This document shows positions 34,347 through 42,622 of a stretch of DNA of 64,000 nucleotides, in pieces. Source of the DNA: Phytohabitans sp036906915 (lineage in GTDB: Bacteria > Actinomycetota > Actinomycetes > Mycobacteriales > Micromonosporaceae); assembly GCF_036906915.1 (NCBI RefSeq), contig NZ_JBAKHX010000026.1, positions 1 to 64,000 on the forward strand, written 5' to 3'. A program made the translations under genes and the position numbers. Each line of letters opens with the position of its first letter. Positions within the stretch are counted from its first letter, which is position 1. The notes below the pieces were generated by a model. The model saw only the letters and a list, made by a program, of their open reading frames with translations, had not been told where the DNA came from and ran no database searches.

Positions 34347-35120
34347 ATGGCTGAGTTCGTGCGCGTGGAGACGAAGGACGGCATCGGCACCATCCGGCTC
34401 GACCGTCCACCGATGAATGCCCTGAACATGCAGGTGCAGGAGGAGTTGCGCGCCGCCGCCGCGGCGGTCACCGCCGACGCCGAGGTTCGCGCCGTCGTCG
34501 TGTACGGGGGTGAGAAGGTCTTCGCGGCGGGCGCCGACATCAAGGAAATGGCCGACATGTCGTACGTGGACATGGCGGCCCGCGCACGGGAGCTGTCCAG
34601 CGCGTTCGACGCCATCGCCCGCATCCCCAAGCCGGTGGTCGCGGCGATCACCGGGTACGCCCTCGGGGGTGGCTGCGAGCTGGCCCTGGCGTGCGACTGG
34701 CGGGTGGTGGCCGACGACGCGAAGCTCGGGCAGCCGGAGATCAAGTTGGGCATCATTCCGGGCGCCGGCGGCACGCAGCGGCTGGCTCGGCTGGTCGGCC
34801 CGGCCCGCGCCAAGGATCTGGTCATGTCCGGCCGGATGGTCGACGCGAAAGAGGCGCTCCAGATCGGGCTCGCCGACCGTGTGGTGCCAGCCGCGGAAGC
34901 CTACGAGGCGGCAGTCGCTCTCGTGCGCCAGTACACGAACGGCCCCGCGCAGGCCCTTCGCGCCGCGAAGCTCGCGATCGACGGCGGTCTCGACATGGAC
35001 CTCGCATCGGGTCTGGCCTGGGAGAGTCAGCTCTTCGCGGCGCTTTTCGCCACCGAGGACAAGCGCGAGGGCATGTCGGCCTTCGTAGAGAAGCGCAAGC
35101 CCAACTTCCTGGGACGGTAG
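34347..35120 (+). CDS. Enoyl-CoA hydratase/isomerase family protein
   Basis: A 257-residue crotonase-fold enzyme. The oxyanion-hole segments are FAAGADIKEM and GYALGGGCELALACD. The two catalytic-glutamate positions appear to be present, in GGGCE-L and in PEIKLGIIPGAGGTQR. This predicts hydration of 2-enoyl-CoA in fatty-acid or amino-acid breakdown. It starts 20 bp from the divergent DUF6232 gene and is followed 16 bp later by an Hsp70-like gene. It lies 1.7 kb from the CoA-transferase/lyase pair but on the far side of minus-strand genes, so a functional link is uncertain. Confidence 0.9.
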   Translation: MAEFVRVETKDGIGTIRLDRPPMNALNMQVQEELRAAAAAVTADAEVRAVVVYGGEKVFAAGADIKEMADMSYVDMAARARELSSAFDAIARIPKPVVAAITGYALGGGCELALACDWRVVADDAKLGQPEIKLGIIPGAGGTQRLARLVGPARAKDLVMSGRMVDAKEALQIGLADRVVPAAEAYEAAVALVRQYTNGPAQALRAAKLAIDGGLDMDLASGLAWESQLFAALFATEDKREGMSAFVEKRKPNFLGR

Positions 35121-35136
35121 TCGTAAGGTGAGCGGC

Positions 35137-36681
35137 ATGCCAGCAGACCGGACGCCGACCTCGGGCCATGCCCTCGGGATCGACTTCGGCACCTCGCACA
35201 CCGTCGCGGTTGTGCGCTGGCCGGACGGGCGCGCCCGGCCACTGCTGGTCGACGGGTCGCCGCTGCTGCCGTCAGCGGTGTACGCGGAGCCCGGCGGAGC
35301 GTTCGCGGTCGGTCGGGACGCGCTGCACAGCGCCCGGCTCGATCCCGCCCGCTTCGAACCCAACCCCAAGCGCCGCATCGACGAGGGGACACTGCTGCTG
35401 GGCGACCGCGAGGTGCCGGTGGCCGACCTGGTCGGCGCCGTCCTTGGCCGGGTCGCCGAGGAGTGGACCCGCACGGTCGGCCGGGCCCGACCCGAGGTCA
35501 CCCTGACCTGCCCGGCCACGTGGGGGGCCACCCGCCGCCGGCTGCTGGCCGACGCCGCCGCGCGTGCCGGCTTCGACGAGGTACGCCTGGTGGCCGAACC
35601 GGTCGCGGCGGCGACCTACTTCGCCAAGGTGCTCGGGCGGGACGTGCCGATCGGCTCGGTGGTGGTCGTGCACGACTTCGGTGCGGGCACGTTCGACGCG
35701 AGCGTGGTGGCCCGCACGTCCAGCGGCTTCGAGGTGCTGGCGGTCGACGGGCGCGACGACATCGGCGGGCTCGACGTCGACGCCGCGATCATCGAGCACC
35801 TCCAGAAGGCGTACGCCGACCGCGACCCGGACGCGTGGGCGCGGCTGGCCACGCCGACCACCGTGGAGGAGCGGCGCGCCAAGCGGCAGCTCTGGGACGA
35901 CGTCCGGGTCGCCAAGGAACGGCTGTCCCGCAGCACGGCCGCCGACCTGGTGGTGCCGCTGCTCGACCTCGAAGTGCACCTCACCCGGCAGGAGCTGGAA
36001 GCGCTGGCCGGCCCGATCCTGGAGCAGACCGTCCGGGTGACCCAGGGCGTGATGCGCTGGGCCAACCTGCCCACCGGGCGGGTCGCCGGCGTCTTCCTCG
36101 TGGGCGGTTCCAGCCGGATACCGCTGATGGCGACGCTGTTGCACAGGGCGCTGGGTGAGGCGCCCGAGGCCATCGAGCAGCCTGAGCTCGTCGTGGCCGA
36201 GGGGAGCATTCTGGCAGGTGAGGCGCTGCTGGCGAGCGCACCGCCGGCCCCTGGCCCGACCATGCAGATGCGCCCGGTCTCGCCGGCGCCCGTGTCCCCG
36301 GCACCCGTCTCTGCCAAGAATGTCGGGCGCGTGGCGGTGCCAGGGGCGCAGCCACCCGGGCGCCCGCGCCAGCAGCCGCCGCCACCCGTCGCACCGACCC
36401 GGCCGATGCCGCGCTTCGACGAGCCGACGCCGCCGCGCTACGCACCGGCTTCGGTGGCCCCTCGCGTGGCGGCCCCCGCGCCCACAGACGCACCCAGGCT
36501 CGCCGCCTATGCGCCGCCGCGCCGCCCCGGCCTCCTCCTCCGCCTGTTTCGCGCGCTGATCATCACGTCGCTGCTGATCGTGGTGCCGGTCGCCGCCGGT
36601 GTCATCGCGTTCAGCCTGGCGCGCGACACGTCGCCGGCGAACGTCATCCAGGGTGTGTTGGACTGGATCAACAGTCGCTGA
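35137..36681 (+). CDS. Hsp70-like ATPase with C-terminal membrane segment
   Basis: About 514 residues from ATG 35137; GTG 35128 is an alternative. The N-terminal ATPase domain has the phosphate-1 loop GIDFGTSHTVAVV, the second phosphate loop VHDFGAGTFDASVV and the adenosine motif GVFLVGGSSRIP. There is no substrate-binding domain. After about residue 365 come a Pro/Ala-rich linker of about 110 residues and one membrane segment near 478-500. This layout, a membrane-tethered actin-like ATPase, is common in actinobacteria and of uncertain role. The extracytoplasmic tail is only about 15 residues. Confidence 0.85.
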   Translation: MPADRTPTSGHALGIDFGTSHTVAVVRWPDGRARPLLVDGSPLLPSAVYAEPGGAFAVGRDALHSARLDPARFEPNPKRRIDEGTLLLGDREVPVADLVGAVLGRVAEEWTRTVGRARPEVTLTCPATWGATRRRLLADAAARAGFDEVRLVAEPVAAATYFAKVLGRDVPIGSVVVVHDFGAGTFDASVVARTSSGFEVLAVDGRDDIGGLDVDAAIIEHLQKAYADRDPDAWARLATPTTVEERRAKRQLWDDVRVAKERLSRSTAADLVVPLLDLEVHLTRQELEALAGPILEQTVRVTQGVMRWANLPTGRVAGVFLVGGSSRIPLMATLLHRALGEAPEAIEQPELVVAEGSILAGEALLASAPPAPGPTMQMRPVSPAPVSPAPVSAKNVGRVAVPGAQPPGRPRQQPPPPVAPTRPMPRFDEPTPPRYAPASVAPRVAAPAPTDAPRLAAYAPPRRPGLLLRLFRALIITSLLIVVPVAAGVIAFSLARDTSPANVIQGVLDWINSR

Positions 36682-36695
36682 ATACCCTTCCGCCC

Positions 36696-38324
36696 ATGAC
36701 TTCAACGGAGCGGATCGAAGGACACGGCGGCGAGCTGGCCCTCGCGGCGCTGCGGGCGTACGGGGTCACCGAGATGTTCACCCTCTCCGGTGGTCACGTG
36801 TTCCCGCTCTACGACGCGGCGCACAAGAGCGGATTCCCCATCTACGACGTCCGGCACGAGCAGTCGGCGGTCTTCGCGGCTGAGGCCGTCGCCAAGCTCC
36901 AGCGCCGGCCCGGTCTCGCGGTACTGACCGCCGGTCCCGGCGTCACCAACGGCATCTCGGGGCTGACCAGCGCGTACTTCAACGGCGCTCCGGTGCTCGT
37001 CATCGGTGGCCGGGCGCCCGCGTTCCGGTGGGGCGCGGGCAGCCTCCAGGAAATCGACCACGTGCCATTGGTCGCCCCGGTCACCAAGCACGCGGCGACC
37101 GTGCTCGCAAACGACGAGATCCCCGCCGCCATCGCGGGCGCGTTGACGGCCGCGCTCACCCCGCACCGCGGCCCGGCCTTCCTCGACATGCCGCTCGAAG
37201 TGATCTTCTCGGCGGGCGACGCGCCCGCGGTCGCCGACCCGGCGATACCGGTGATCGAACCGGACCCCGACGAGGTGGCCAGGGCCGCGCGGCTCATCGC
37301 CGCCGCGGAGCGCCCGGTGATCATCGCCGGCTCCGACGTGTACGCGGGCGACGCGGTGGCCGCCCTGCGGGAAGCCGCCGAGGCGCTCCACGTGCCGGTG
37401 TTCACCAACGGCATGGGGCGCGGTGCCCTGCCGCCCGAGCACCCGCTGGCGTTCGCCAAGTCCCGGCGCACCGCGCTCAAGGGCGCCGACGTCGTCGTAG
37501 TGATCGGCACGCCGCTCGACTTCCGGCTGGGCTTCGGCGACTTCGGCGCCGCCCAGGTGGTACACGTCGTGGACGCCCCCTCCCAGCGGGCCGCGCACAC
37601 CACGCCTACTGCCGCGCCCGCCGGTGACCTTCGGCTCATCCTGTCCGCGTTCGCCGACCACGACGGCACCCGGGCCGACCACACCGGCTGGGTCGCCGAC
37701 CTGCGCCAGGCCGAAGACGCCGCCAAGGCCCGCGACGCCGAGGAGATGACCGCCGAGACCGACCCGATCCGCCCCGCCCGCGTGTACGGGGAGCTGCGGC
37801 GGGTGCTGGCCCGCGACGCGGTGACCATCGGCGACGGCGGCGACTTCGTCTCGTACGCCGGCAGGTACCTGGAACCCGCCCAGCCCGGCACGTGGCTCGA
37901 TCCCGGCCCGTACGGCTGCCTCGGCACCGGCATGGGCTACGCGATGGGCGCCCGGGTCACGTACCCGGACAGGCAGGTTTGTGTGCTGATGGGCGATGGG
38001 GCGGCCGGGTTCTCACTGATGGACGTGGAGTCGCTGGCGCGGCAGCAGCTGCCCGTGGTGATCGTGGTGGGCAACAACGGCATCTGGGGCCTGGAGAAGC
38101 ACCCGATGCGCGCCATGTACGGGTACGACGTGGCAGCCGACCTCCAGCCCGAGCTGCGGTACGACGACGTGGTCAAGGCGCTCGGCGGTGCCGGCGAGAC
38201 GGTGGCGAAAGCGGCCGACCTGGGGCCGGCGCTGGTTCGCGCCTTCGACTCGGGCGTCCCATACCTGGTCAACGTCCTGACCGACCCGGCCGACGCCTAC
38301 CCCCGCTCCGCGAACCTGGCCTAG
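36696..38324 (+). CDS. Thiamine diphosphate-dependent enzyme, acetolactate synthase-like
   Basis: A 542-residue ThDP enzyme with the usual three domains: Pyr domain with the catalytic Glu55 in VRHEQSAVFAAEA, central domain (about 195-330), and PP domain with the ThDP/Mg motif GDGAAGFSLMDVESLA...NN near residues 431-459. It resembles acetolactate synthase large subunits and related oxalyl-CoA or benzoylformate decarboxylases. No small regulatory subunit gene is adjacent and the operon context (after Hsp70-like) does not suggest branched-chain amino acid synthesis. The specific reaction is unresolved. Confidence 0.85.
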   Translation: MTSTERIEGHGGELALAALRAYGVTEMFTLSGGHVFPLYDAAHKSGFPIYDVRHEQSAVFAAEAVAKLQRRPGLAVLTAGPGVTNGISGLTSAYFNGAPVLVIGGRAPAFRWGAGSLQEIDHVPLVAPVTKHAATVLANDEIPAAIAGALTAALTPHRGPAFLDMPLEVIFSAGDAPAVADPAIPVIEPDPDEVARAARLIAAAERPVIIAGSDVYAGDAVAALREAAEALHVPVFTNGMGRGALPPEHPLAFAKSRRTALKGADVVVVIGTPLDFRLGFGDFGAAQVVHVVDAPSQRAAHTTPTAAPAGDLRLILSAFADHDGTRADHTGWVADLRQAEDAAKARDAEEMTAETDPIRPARVYGELRRVLARDAVTIGDGGDFVSYAGRYLEPAQPGTWLDPGPYGCLGTGMGYAMGARVTYPDRQVCVLMGDGAAGFSLMDVESLARQQLPVVIVVGNNGIWGLEKHPMRAMYGYDVAADLQPELRYDDVVKALGGAGETVAKAADLGPALVRAFDSGVPYLVNVLTDPADAYPRSANLA

Positions 38325-38347
38325 CGAGGGCGGGCGCGGCTCCCGGC

Positions 38348-38371
38348 CAGCGGGTGCCCCTCCACCCGCTG
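38348..38371 (+). terminator. Terminator-like hairpin after the ThDP enzyme gene
   Basis: CAGCGGGTG (38348-38356) and CACCCGCTG (38363-38371) form a perfect 9-bp stem with a 6-base loop, 23 bp after the stop codon. No T-run follows. It lies between convergent genes and could serve both. Confidence 0.5.
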
Positions 38372-38442
38372 ATATGGGCCTGCGCGCGGCGTCATGGGAT
38401 GCGCAGCCGCGCGCCACCTAGCTTCGATCTGCCCTGACCGGA

Positions 38443-38811
38443 TCAGGGGGTGTCGGGGTCGGAGTCCTTGCGGCGCAGCTCATCTTCGCGGCGCTGCAGG
38501 TCCTCCTCCCATTTGTCGAAGAGTTCGCGGTCGCGGCGGGACTGATCGGTGTTCAGCTTGCGAAGGAAGTCAGGGTCGTCGTCGGGCGCGGTGGGGCGGG
38601 GCGGCTCGGCTGAGGCGCCACCTTTGCTCGCCGGCCTGCCGGCAAGGAACCACGCGATCGACCCGACCAGCGGGAAGAACAGGATTATCAGCAACCAGGC
38701 GAGCCGCGGCAGCGCGCGGATCTCCTCTTCCTCGGCGGAGAGGCAGCTGATGAGCGCGATCACCGCTAGTGCGATTTGCACCACGAAGATCAGCAGGTAG
38801 AGGCGGACCAT
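38443..38811 (-). CDS. Small membrane protein, PLD nuclease N-terminal (PLDc_N) type
   Basis: A 122-residue protein with two membrane segments (about 3-24 and 37-59) separated by a charged linker. The second holds the characteristic W-x-x-x-x-FF-P-x-x-G-S-x-x-W-F pattern (WLLIILFFPLVGSIAWFLAG). This is the PLDc_N module seen alone in many actinobacterial proteins of unknown function. The C-terminal half is highly charged and probably coiled-coil (KWEEDLQRREDELRRKD). Confidence 0.8.
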   Translation of the reverse strand: MVRLYLLIFVVQIALAVIALISCLSAEEEEIRALPRLAWLLIILFFPLVGSIAWFLAGRPASKGGASAEPPRPTAPDDDPDFLRKLNTDQSRRDRELFDKWEEDLQRREDELRRKDSDPDTP

Positions 38812-38827
38812 CCCTCAATGATGCGCG

Positions 38828-39106
38828 CTAATCGACAATCAGGAGCAGACCGAGGCCCGCGTATCCCGCCGTCGCCAGCGCCAGCAGGGCCAAGGCGCGC
38901 CGCCCGCGGACGCCTGGCCTGCGGATGCGCCGCCGGCCGACGGCGAATACGGCGACCCAGCCGGCCAGTGCCGCGGCCACTACCAAGGGGAAGCCGTCGA
39001 CGGCGGCCATCCGGGCCGCGAGGACCGCCACCGCGCCCGCGGCGAGGAGCGTGCGGCGCCACGCGAGCTGCGTGCGCTCGAACGGCACGCCCGGCTCACG
39101 CTCCAT
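38828..39106 (-). CDS. DUF202 family membrane protein (1)
   Basis: About 92 residues from ATG 39106, with the DUF202 signature FERTQLAWRRTLLA at the N-terminus and three membrane segments. The frame is open further upstream, but that part overlaps the next DUF202 gene. Starting at 39106 gives an 11-bp overlap with it, typical of a co-translated pair. DUF202 proteins are small membrane proteins of unknown function. Confidence 0.78.
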   Translation of the reverse strand: MEREPGVPFERTQLAWRRTLLAAGAVAVLAARMAAVDGFPLVVAAALAGWVAVFAVGRRRIRRPGVRGRRALALLALATAGYAGLGLLLIVD

Positions 39107-39488
39107 CGAACGCCTGCACCACCACGGCGACGACCAGAACCAGCGCCCCGACGCCGACCAGGATGGCCAGTACCGCCGGGAACCGCGACGCTGGGAGGTC
39201 ACGCCCGAGCCGCATGGCCCGCTCGGTGCGCGCCCAGTGGTCGACGGCTCGCACGGCTACCGCGCCGCCCAGCAGCAGGAGCGCGATCGCGATCCCCTCG
39301 CGCAGGTGCCCGATCGGCAGTGGCGGCAGGAACTGCGCGGCGGCGAGCCCGCCGGCCACGAGCGCCAGGCCGGTGCGGATCCAGGCGAGGAAGGTGCGCT
39401 CGTTGGCGAGGGAGAACCGGTAGTCGGGTGTGCTGCCCACCTCCCGTACGTCGTCTGTGTCGAACCACCGCCTGATCGCGCCCAGCAC
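39096..39488 (-). CDS. DUF202 family membrane protein (2), YidH-like
   Basis: About 130 residues from GTG 39488. The DUF202 motif (RFSLANERTFLAWIRTGLAL, residues about 25-44) is followed by membrane segments near 40-60, 68-85 and 105-127. It is the upstream member of a tandem DUF202 pair. The start is uncertain because the frame is open to 39656, but upstream sequence overlaps the divergent GNAT gene and loses family similarity. Confidence 0.78.
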   Translation of the reverse strand: MLGAIRRWFDTDDVREVGSTPDYRFSLANERTFLAWIRTGLALVAGGLAAAQFLPPLPIGHLREGIAIALLLLGGAVAVRAVDHWARTERAMRLGRDLPASRFPAVLAILVGVGALVLVVAVVVQAFDGA

Positions 39489-39522
39489 ACCAGTGATTAT
39501 CTGCCCCCGTAATGTGTGACGC

Positions 39523-40344
39523 GTGACCGACCTGGACGAGCGGGCGTTGTTGGCGGCGTACGACCGGCAGTTGCGACCCGAGGTGCCCGATCCGGTGCCG
39601 GCGGGCGTAACCGTGGAGCGAGACGGTCCGCTGGCGCGTATCCGGGGGCTCGACAAGGGCGGCTTCCTGACGTACGCGAATCTCGGTGGGCTGACCGGCG
39701 CGGCCCTGGACGCCCTGATCCGGCGCCAGGTGGAGTTCTTCGCCGCCCTGGGCGAGCCGGTGGAGTGGAAGACCTACGGGCACGACGAGCCTGCTGACCT
39801 GCCCGACCGGCTGCGCGCCGCGGGCTTCGTGCCGGAGGATCGCGAGACCGTCATGATCGGTCCGGTCGCGCCCCTGGCCGCCACCCTGCCCGTCCCGCCC
39901 GACGGCGTGACCCTGCGGGAAGTCACCGACCGCGCTGACCTCGACCGGATCGTCGCCATGGAGTCCGAGGTGTGGGGCATCGACCGCACCTGGCAGGCGG
40001 CGGCTCTGGAAAAGGAGATCGCCGCCGATTCGACCGCGATCACGATCGTGGTCGCCGAGGCCGGCGGCCAGATGGGCGGCCAGGTGGTGAGCGCCGCCTG
40101 GGTCCGGTACATCCGCGGCACAAGCTTCGCGACGCTGTGGGGCGGCGCCACCCTGCCCGCGTGGCGTGGCCGGGGCATCTACCGGGCGCTCGTCACCCAC
40201 CGGGCGCGCCTCGCCGGCGCGCGGGGGTACACGCTGCTCCAGGTGGACGCGTCCGACGACAGCCGGCCGATCCTGCAGCGGCTGGGTCTGGTCGCCGTAA
40301 CCACCACGACCCCGTATGTCTTTACGCCAGAGGGGGCCGCGTGA
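39523..40344 (+). CDS. GNAT-family N-acetyltransferase
   Basis: A 273-residue protein starting at GTG 39523. The GNAT fold is in the C-terminal half: VSAAWVRYIRGTSFATLWGG followed by LPAWRGRGIYRALVTHRA, the acetyl-CoA pyrophosphate loop, then LLQVDASDDSRPILQRLG. The N-terminal 125 residues form a separate region of unknown role. The stop overlaps the following GTG by GTGA, so the two are translationally coupled. Confidence 0.85.
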   Translation: MTDLDERALLAAYDRQLRPEVPDPVPAGVTVERDGPLARIRGLDKGGFLTYANLGGLTGAALDALIRRQVEFFAALGEPVEWKTYGHDEPADLPDRLRAAGFVPEDRETVMIGPVAPLAATLPVPPDGVTLREVTDRADLDRIVAMESEVWGIDRTWQAAALEKEIAADSTAITIVVAEAGGQMGGQVVSAAWVRYIRGTSFATLWGGATLPAWRGRGIYRALVTHRARLAGARGYTLLQVDASDDSRPILQRLGLVAVTTTTPYVFTPEGAA

Positions 40345-40754
40345 ATGCGCTGACGTCCGAGGAGCGGGTGACGTTGAAGACCGCCGCGTTCGGCGCGGTG
40401 TTTCTGGTGTCCAATGCCGACCCCGGCTTCTTCGCGATGTTCAAGGAGAGTTTCGCGGCGTCGGGCGCGTTGGCGGGCGCCACCGGTCTGGTCAAAGAGG
40501 TACTGACCACGGGCACGCTGCCGCAGCTGCCGCGCCGGTCGCCGGGCGATGTAGAGGCGATCGTGCTGCCGGCCCTGGAGCGTTCCGTGGCGATCCTGCG
40601 CGAGAAGGCGCCCGACGAGGTCGACAACTACCGGACCACCGTGATCGCCGCCGTCGAGCAGACCGCTGAGGCCACGCACGGCGTCAACGAGCGTGAGAGA
40701 CAAGTCATACACAAGGTTCGGGGGGCTTTGGGTCTCCCTCTTACTCATGAGTAA
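40341..40754 (+). CDS. Hypothetical protein coupled to the GNAT gene
   Basis: A 137-residue cytoplasmic, mainly helical protein starting VNALTSEERVTLKTAAFGAV. It lacks membrane segments or metal motifs. Its GTG overlaps the acetyltransferase stop. I do not recognise the family. The translational coupling suggests it may be a partner or substrate of the acetyltransferase, but that is only inference. The gene ends 45 bp before etfB. Confidence 0.65.
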   Translation: MNALTSEERVTLKTAAFGAVFLVSNADPGFFAMFKESFAASGALAGATGLVKEVLTTGTLPQLPRRSPGDVEAIVLPALERSVAILREKAPDEVDNYRTTVIAAVEQTAEATHGVNERERQVIHKVRGALGLPLTHE

Positions 40755-40799
40755 CATGCGGGTAGTGGGTCTACTGGAGCAGGAGGTCGTCGAGGCGCG

Positions 40800-41579
40800 A
40801 TGAATATCGTCGTACTTGTCAAGCAGGTGCCGGACTCCGGCGCGGAGCGCAACCTGCGCACTGACGACAACACGGTCGACCGCGGGTCGGCGAGCAACGT
40901 CATAAACGAGATGGACGAGTACGCCATCGAGGAGGCGCTGCGCATCCAGGAGGCGCACGGCGGTGAGGTGACGATTCTCACCATGGGGCCCGACAAGGCC
41001 ACCGAGTCGATCCGCAAGGCGCTCTCCATGGGTCCGGACAAGGCGGTACACGTCGTCGACGACGCCCTGCACGGCTCCTGCGCGGTGGCGACGTCCAAGG
41101 TGCTGGCCGCGGCCCTCGGCACGCTCAACGCCGACCTGGTGCTGTGTGGTGCCGAGTCGACCGACGGCCGCGTACAGGTGCTGCCGCACATGCTCGCCGA
41201 GCGTCTCGGCGTCGCGGCGCTGACCGGCGCCCGCAAGCTCACCATCGACGGCTCGTCGCTCACCATCGAGCGTCAGACCGACGAGGGCTATGAGGTTGTC
41301 ACCGCGCAGTCTCCGGCGGTGGTGTCGGTGTGGGACACCATCAACGAGCCGCGGTATCCGTCCTTCAAGGGCATCATGGCCGCGAAGAAGAAGCCGGTGC
41401 AGACGCTCTCGCTCGGTGACCTTGGCGTGGCGCCGTCCGAGGTTGGCCTCGACGGCGCGACCTCGGCGGTCGTCGAGCACAGCAAGCGTCCGCCGCGCTC
41501 GGGCGGGCAGAAGATCACTGACGAGGGCGAGGGCGGCGTCAAGCTGGTCGAGTACCTCGCGACCGAGAAGTTCGTCTGA
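40800..41579 (+). CDS. etfB: Electron transfer flavoprotein beta subunit
   Basis: A 259-residue beta subunit of the ETF heterodimer, which carries electrons from acyl-CoA and other dehydrogenases to the quinone pool. It has the family start NIVVLVKQVPDSGAE, the AMP/FAD-binding loop, and the signature LPHMLAERLGVAALTGA followed by SPAVVSVWDTINEPRYPSFK. GGAGGT is upstream of the ATG. The alpha subunit gene follows after 14 bp. Confidence 0.95.
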   Translation: MNIVVLVKQVPDSGAERNLRTDDNTVDRGSASNVINEMDEYAIEEALRIQEAHGGEVTILTMGPDKATESIRKALSMGPDKAVHVVDDALHGSCAVATSKVLAAALGTLNADLVLCGAESTDGRVQVLPHMLAERLGVAALTGARKLTIDGSSLTIERQTDEGYEVVTAQSPAVVSVWDTINEPRYPSFKGIMAAKKKPVQTLSLGDLGVAPSEVGLDGATSAVVEHSKRPPRSGGQKITDEGEGGVKLVEYLATEKFV

Positions 41580-41593
41580 GGAGGGGCTGACCA

Positions 41594-42550
41594 ATGGCTG
41601 AGGTTCTGGTCGTCGTCGAGCACTCCGGCGGCGAGGTCAAGAAGGTAACGCTCGAAATGCTCACGCTGGCGCGTGAGCTCGGCACCCCGGCCGCTGTCGT
41701 GCTCGGGGGCCCGGGGGCGGCGGCGCCGCTTCACGACAAGCTGTCCGAGTACGGGGCGGCGAAGGTGTACGCCGGCGAGAGCGACGATCTCGACGGGTAC
41801 CTGGTGGCGCCGAAGGCGTCCGTGCTGGCTGCGCTGGTCCGGTCCGCGTCGCCCGCGGCGGTGCTGCTCGGCTCCACCCAGGAGGGCAAGGAGATCGCCG
41901 GCCGCCTCGCGGTGAAGCTCGACAACGGGCTGCTCACCGACGTGGTGGCGCTCGACGCGGACGGAACGGCGACGCAGGTCGTTTTCGCCGGTTCGACGAT
42001 CGTCAAGTCCCGGGTGACGCGTGGCCTGCCGCTGGTCACCGTCCGGCCGAACTCGCTCACGCCCGCGCCCGCGCCCGGCACCGCCGAGGTCTCCGCGCTC
42101 GACGTCACCGTCGACGAGTCGGCCAAGCTCGCCCGCGTGGTCGAGCGCAAGGTGGAGGCCAAGGGTGCTCGGCCCGAGCTGACCGAGGCGTCGGTCGTGG
42201 TCTCCGGCGGTCGCGGCGTCGGCAGCGCCGACAACTTCAAGCTCGTCGAGGAGCTGGCCGATCTGCTCGGCGGCGCGGTCGGCGCGTCCCGGGCGGCCAC
42301 CGACTCCGGCTTCTACCCGCACCAGTTCCAGGTGGGTCAGACCGGCAAGACGGTGTCGCCGCAGCTGTACGTGGCGCTCGGCATCTCCGGCGCCATCCAG
42401 CACCGGGCCGGCATGCAGACGTCCAAGACGATCGTGGCGGTCAACAAGGACGCCGAGGCGCCGATCTTCGAGCTGGCCGACTTCGGCGTGGTCGGCGACC
42501 TGTTCAAGATCGTCCCCCAGGCCGCGGAGGAGATCCGCAAACGTAAGTAG
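41594..42550 (+). CDS. etfA: Electron transfer flavoprotein alpha subunit
   Basis: A 318-residue alpha subunit. The C-terminal FAD-binding domain has SGGRGVGS, GASRAATDSGF, QVGQTGKTVSPQLYVALGIS and IVAVNKDAEAPIFELADFGV. The N-terminal domain is the usual adenine-nucleotide-hydrolase-like fold. A strong terminator follows, ending the etfBA operon. Confidence 0.95.
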   Translation: MAEVLVVVEHSGGEVKKVTLEMLTLARELGTPAAVVLGGPGAAAPLHDKLSEYGAAKVYAGESDDLDGYLVAPKASVLAALVRSASPAAVLLGSTQEGKEIAGRLAVKLDNGLLTDVVALDADGTATQVVFAGSTIVKSRVTRGLPLVTVRPNSLTPAPAPGTAEVSALDVTVDESAKLARVVERKVEAKGARPELTEASVVVSGGRGVGSADNFKLVEELADLLGGAVGASRAATDSGFYPHQFQVGQTGKTVSPQLYVALGISGAIQHRAGMQTSKTIVAVNKDAEAPIFELADFGVVGDLFKIVPQAAEEIRKRK

Positions 42551-42564
42551 CTGTGGCGCGGTGA

Positions 42565-42590
42565 GGGCTCCCCTTCGGGGGAGCCCTTTC
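42565..42590 (+). terminator. Rho-independent terminator after etfA
   Basis: A perfect 9-bp stem (GGGCTCCCC at 42565-42573 with GGGGAGCCC at 42578-42586) around a TTCG tetraloop is followed by TTTC. It starts 15 bp after the etfA stop. This is the clearest terminator in the window. Confidence 0.9.
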
Positions 42591-42622
42591 GTGTACCGGG
42601 ACTCGCACTACGCTTGAGGGCG

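Noticed and set aside
30605..34347. Complete itaconate degradation cluster (CoA-transferase, hydratase, citramalyl-CoA lyase)
   Set aside because: The nearest hydratase-type gene (34347) is separated by three minus-strand genes and belongs to the crotonase family. The two CoA genes alone do not identify the acid.
36696..38324. Biosynthetic acetolactate synthase (ilvB)
   Set aside because: No ilvN or ilvC gene follows, and related decarboxylases share the same motifs, so a specific gene name is not justified.
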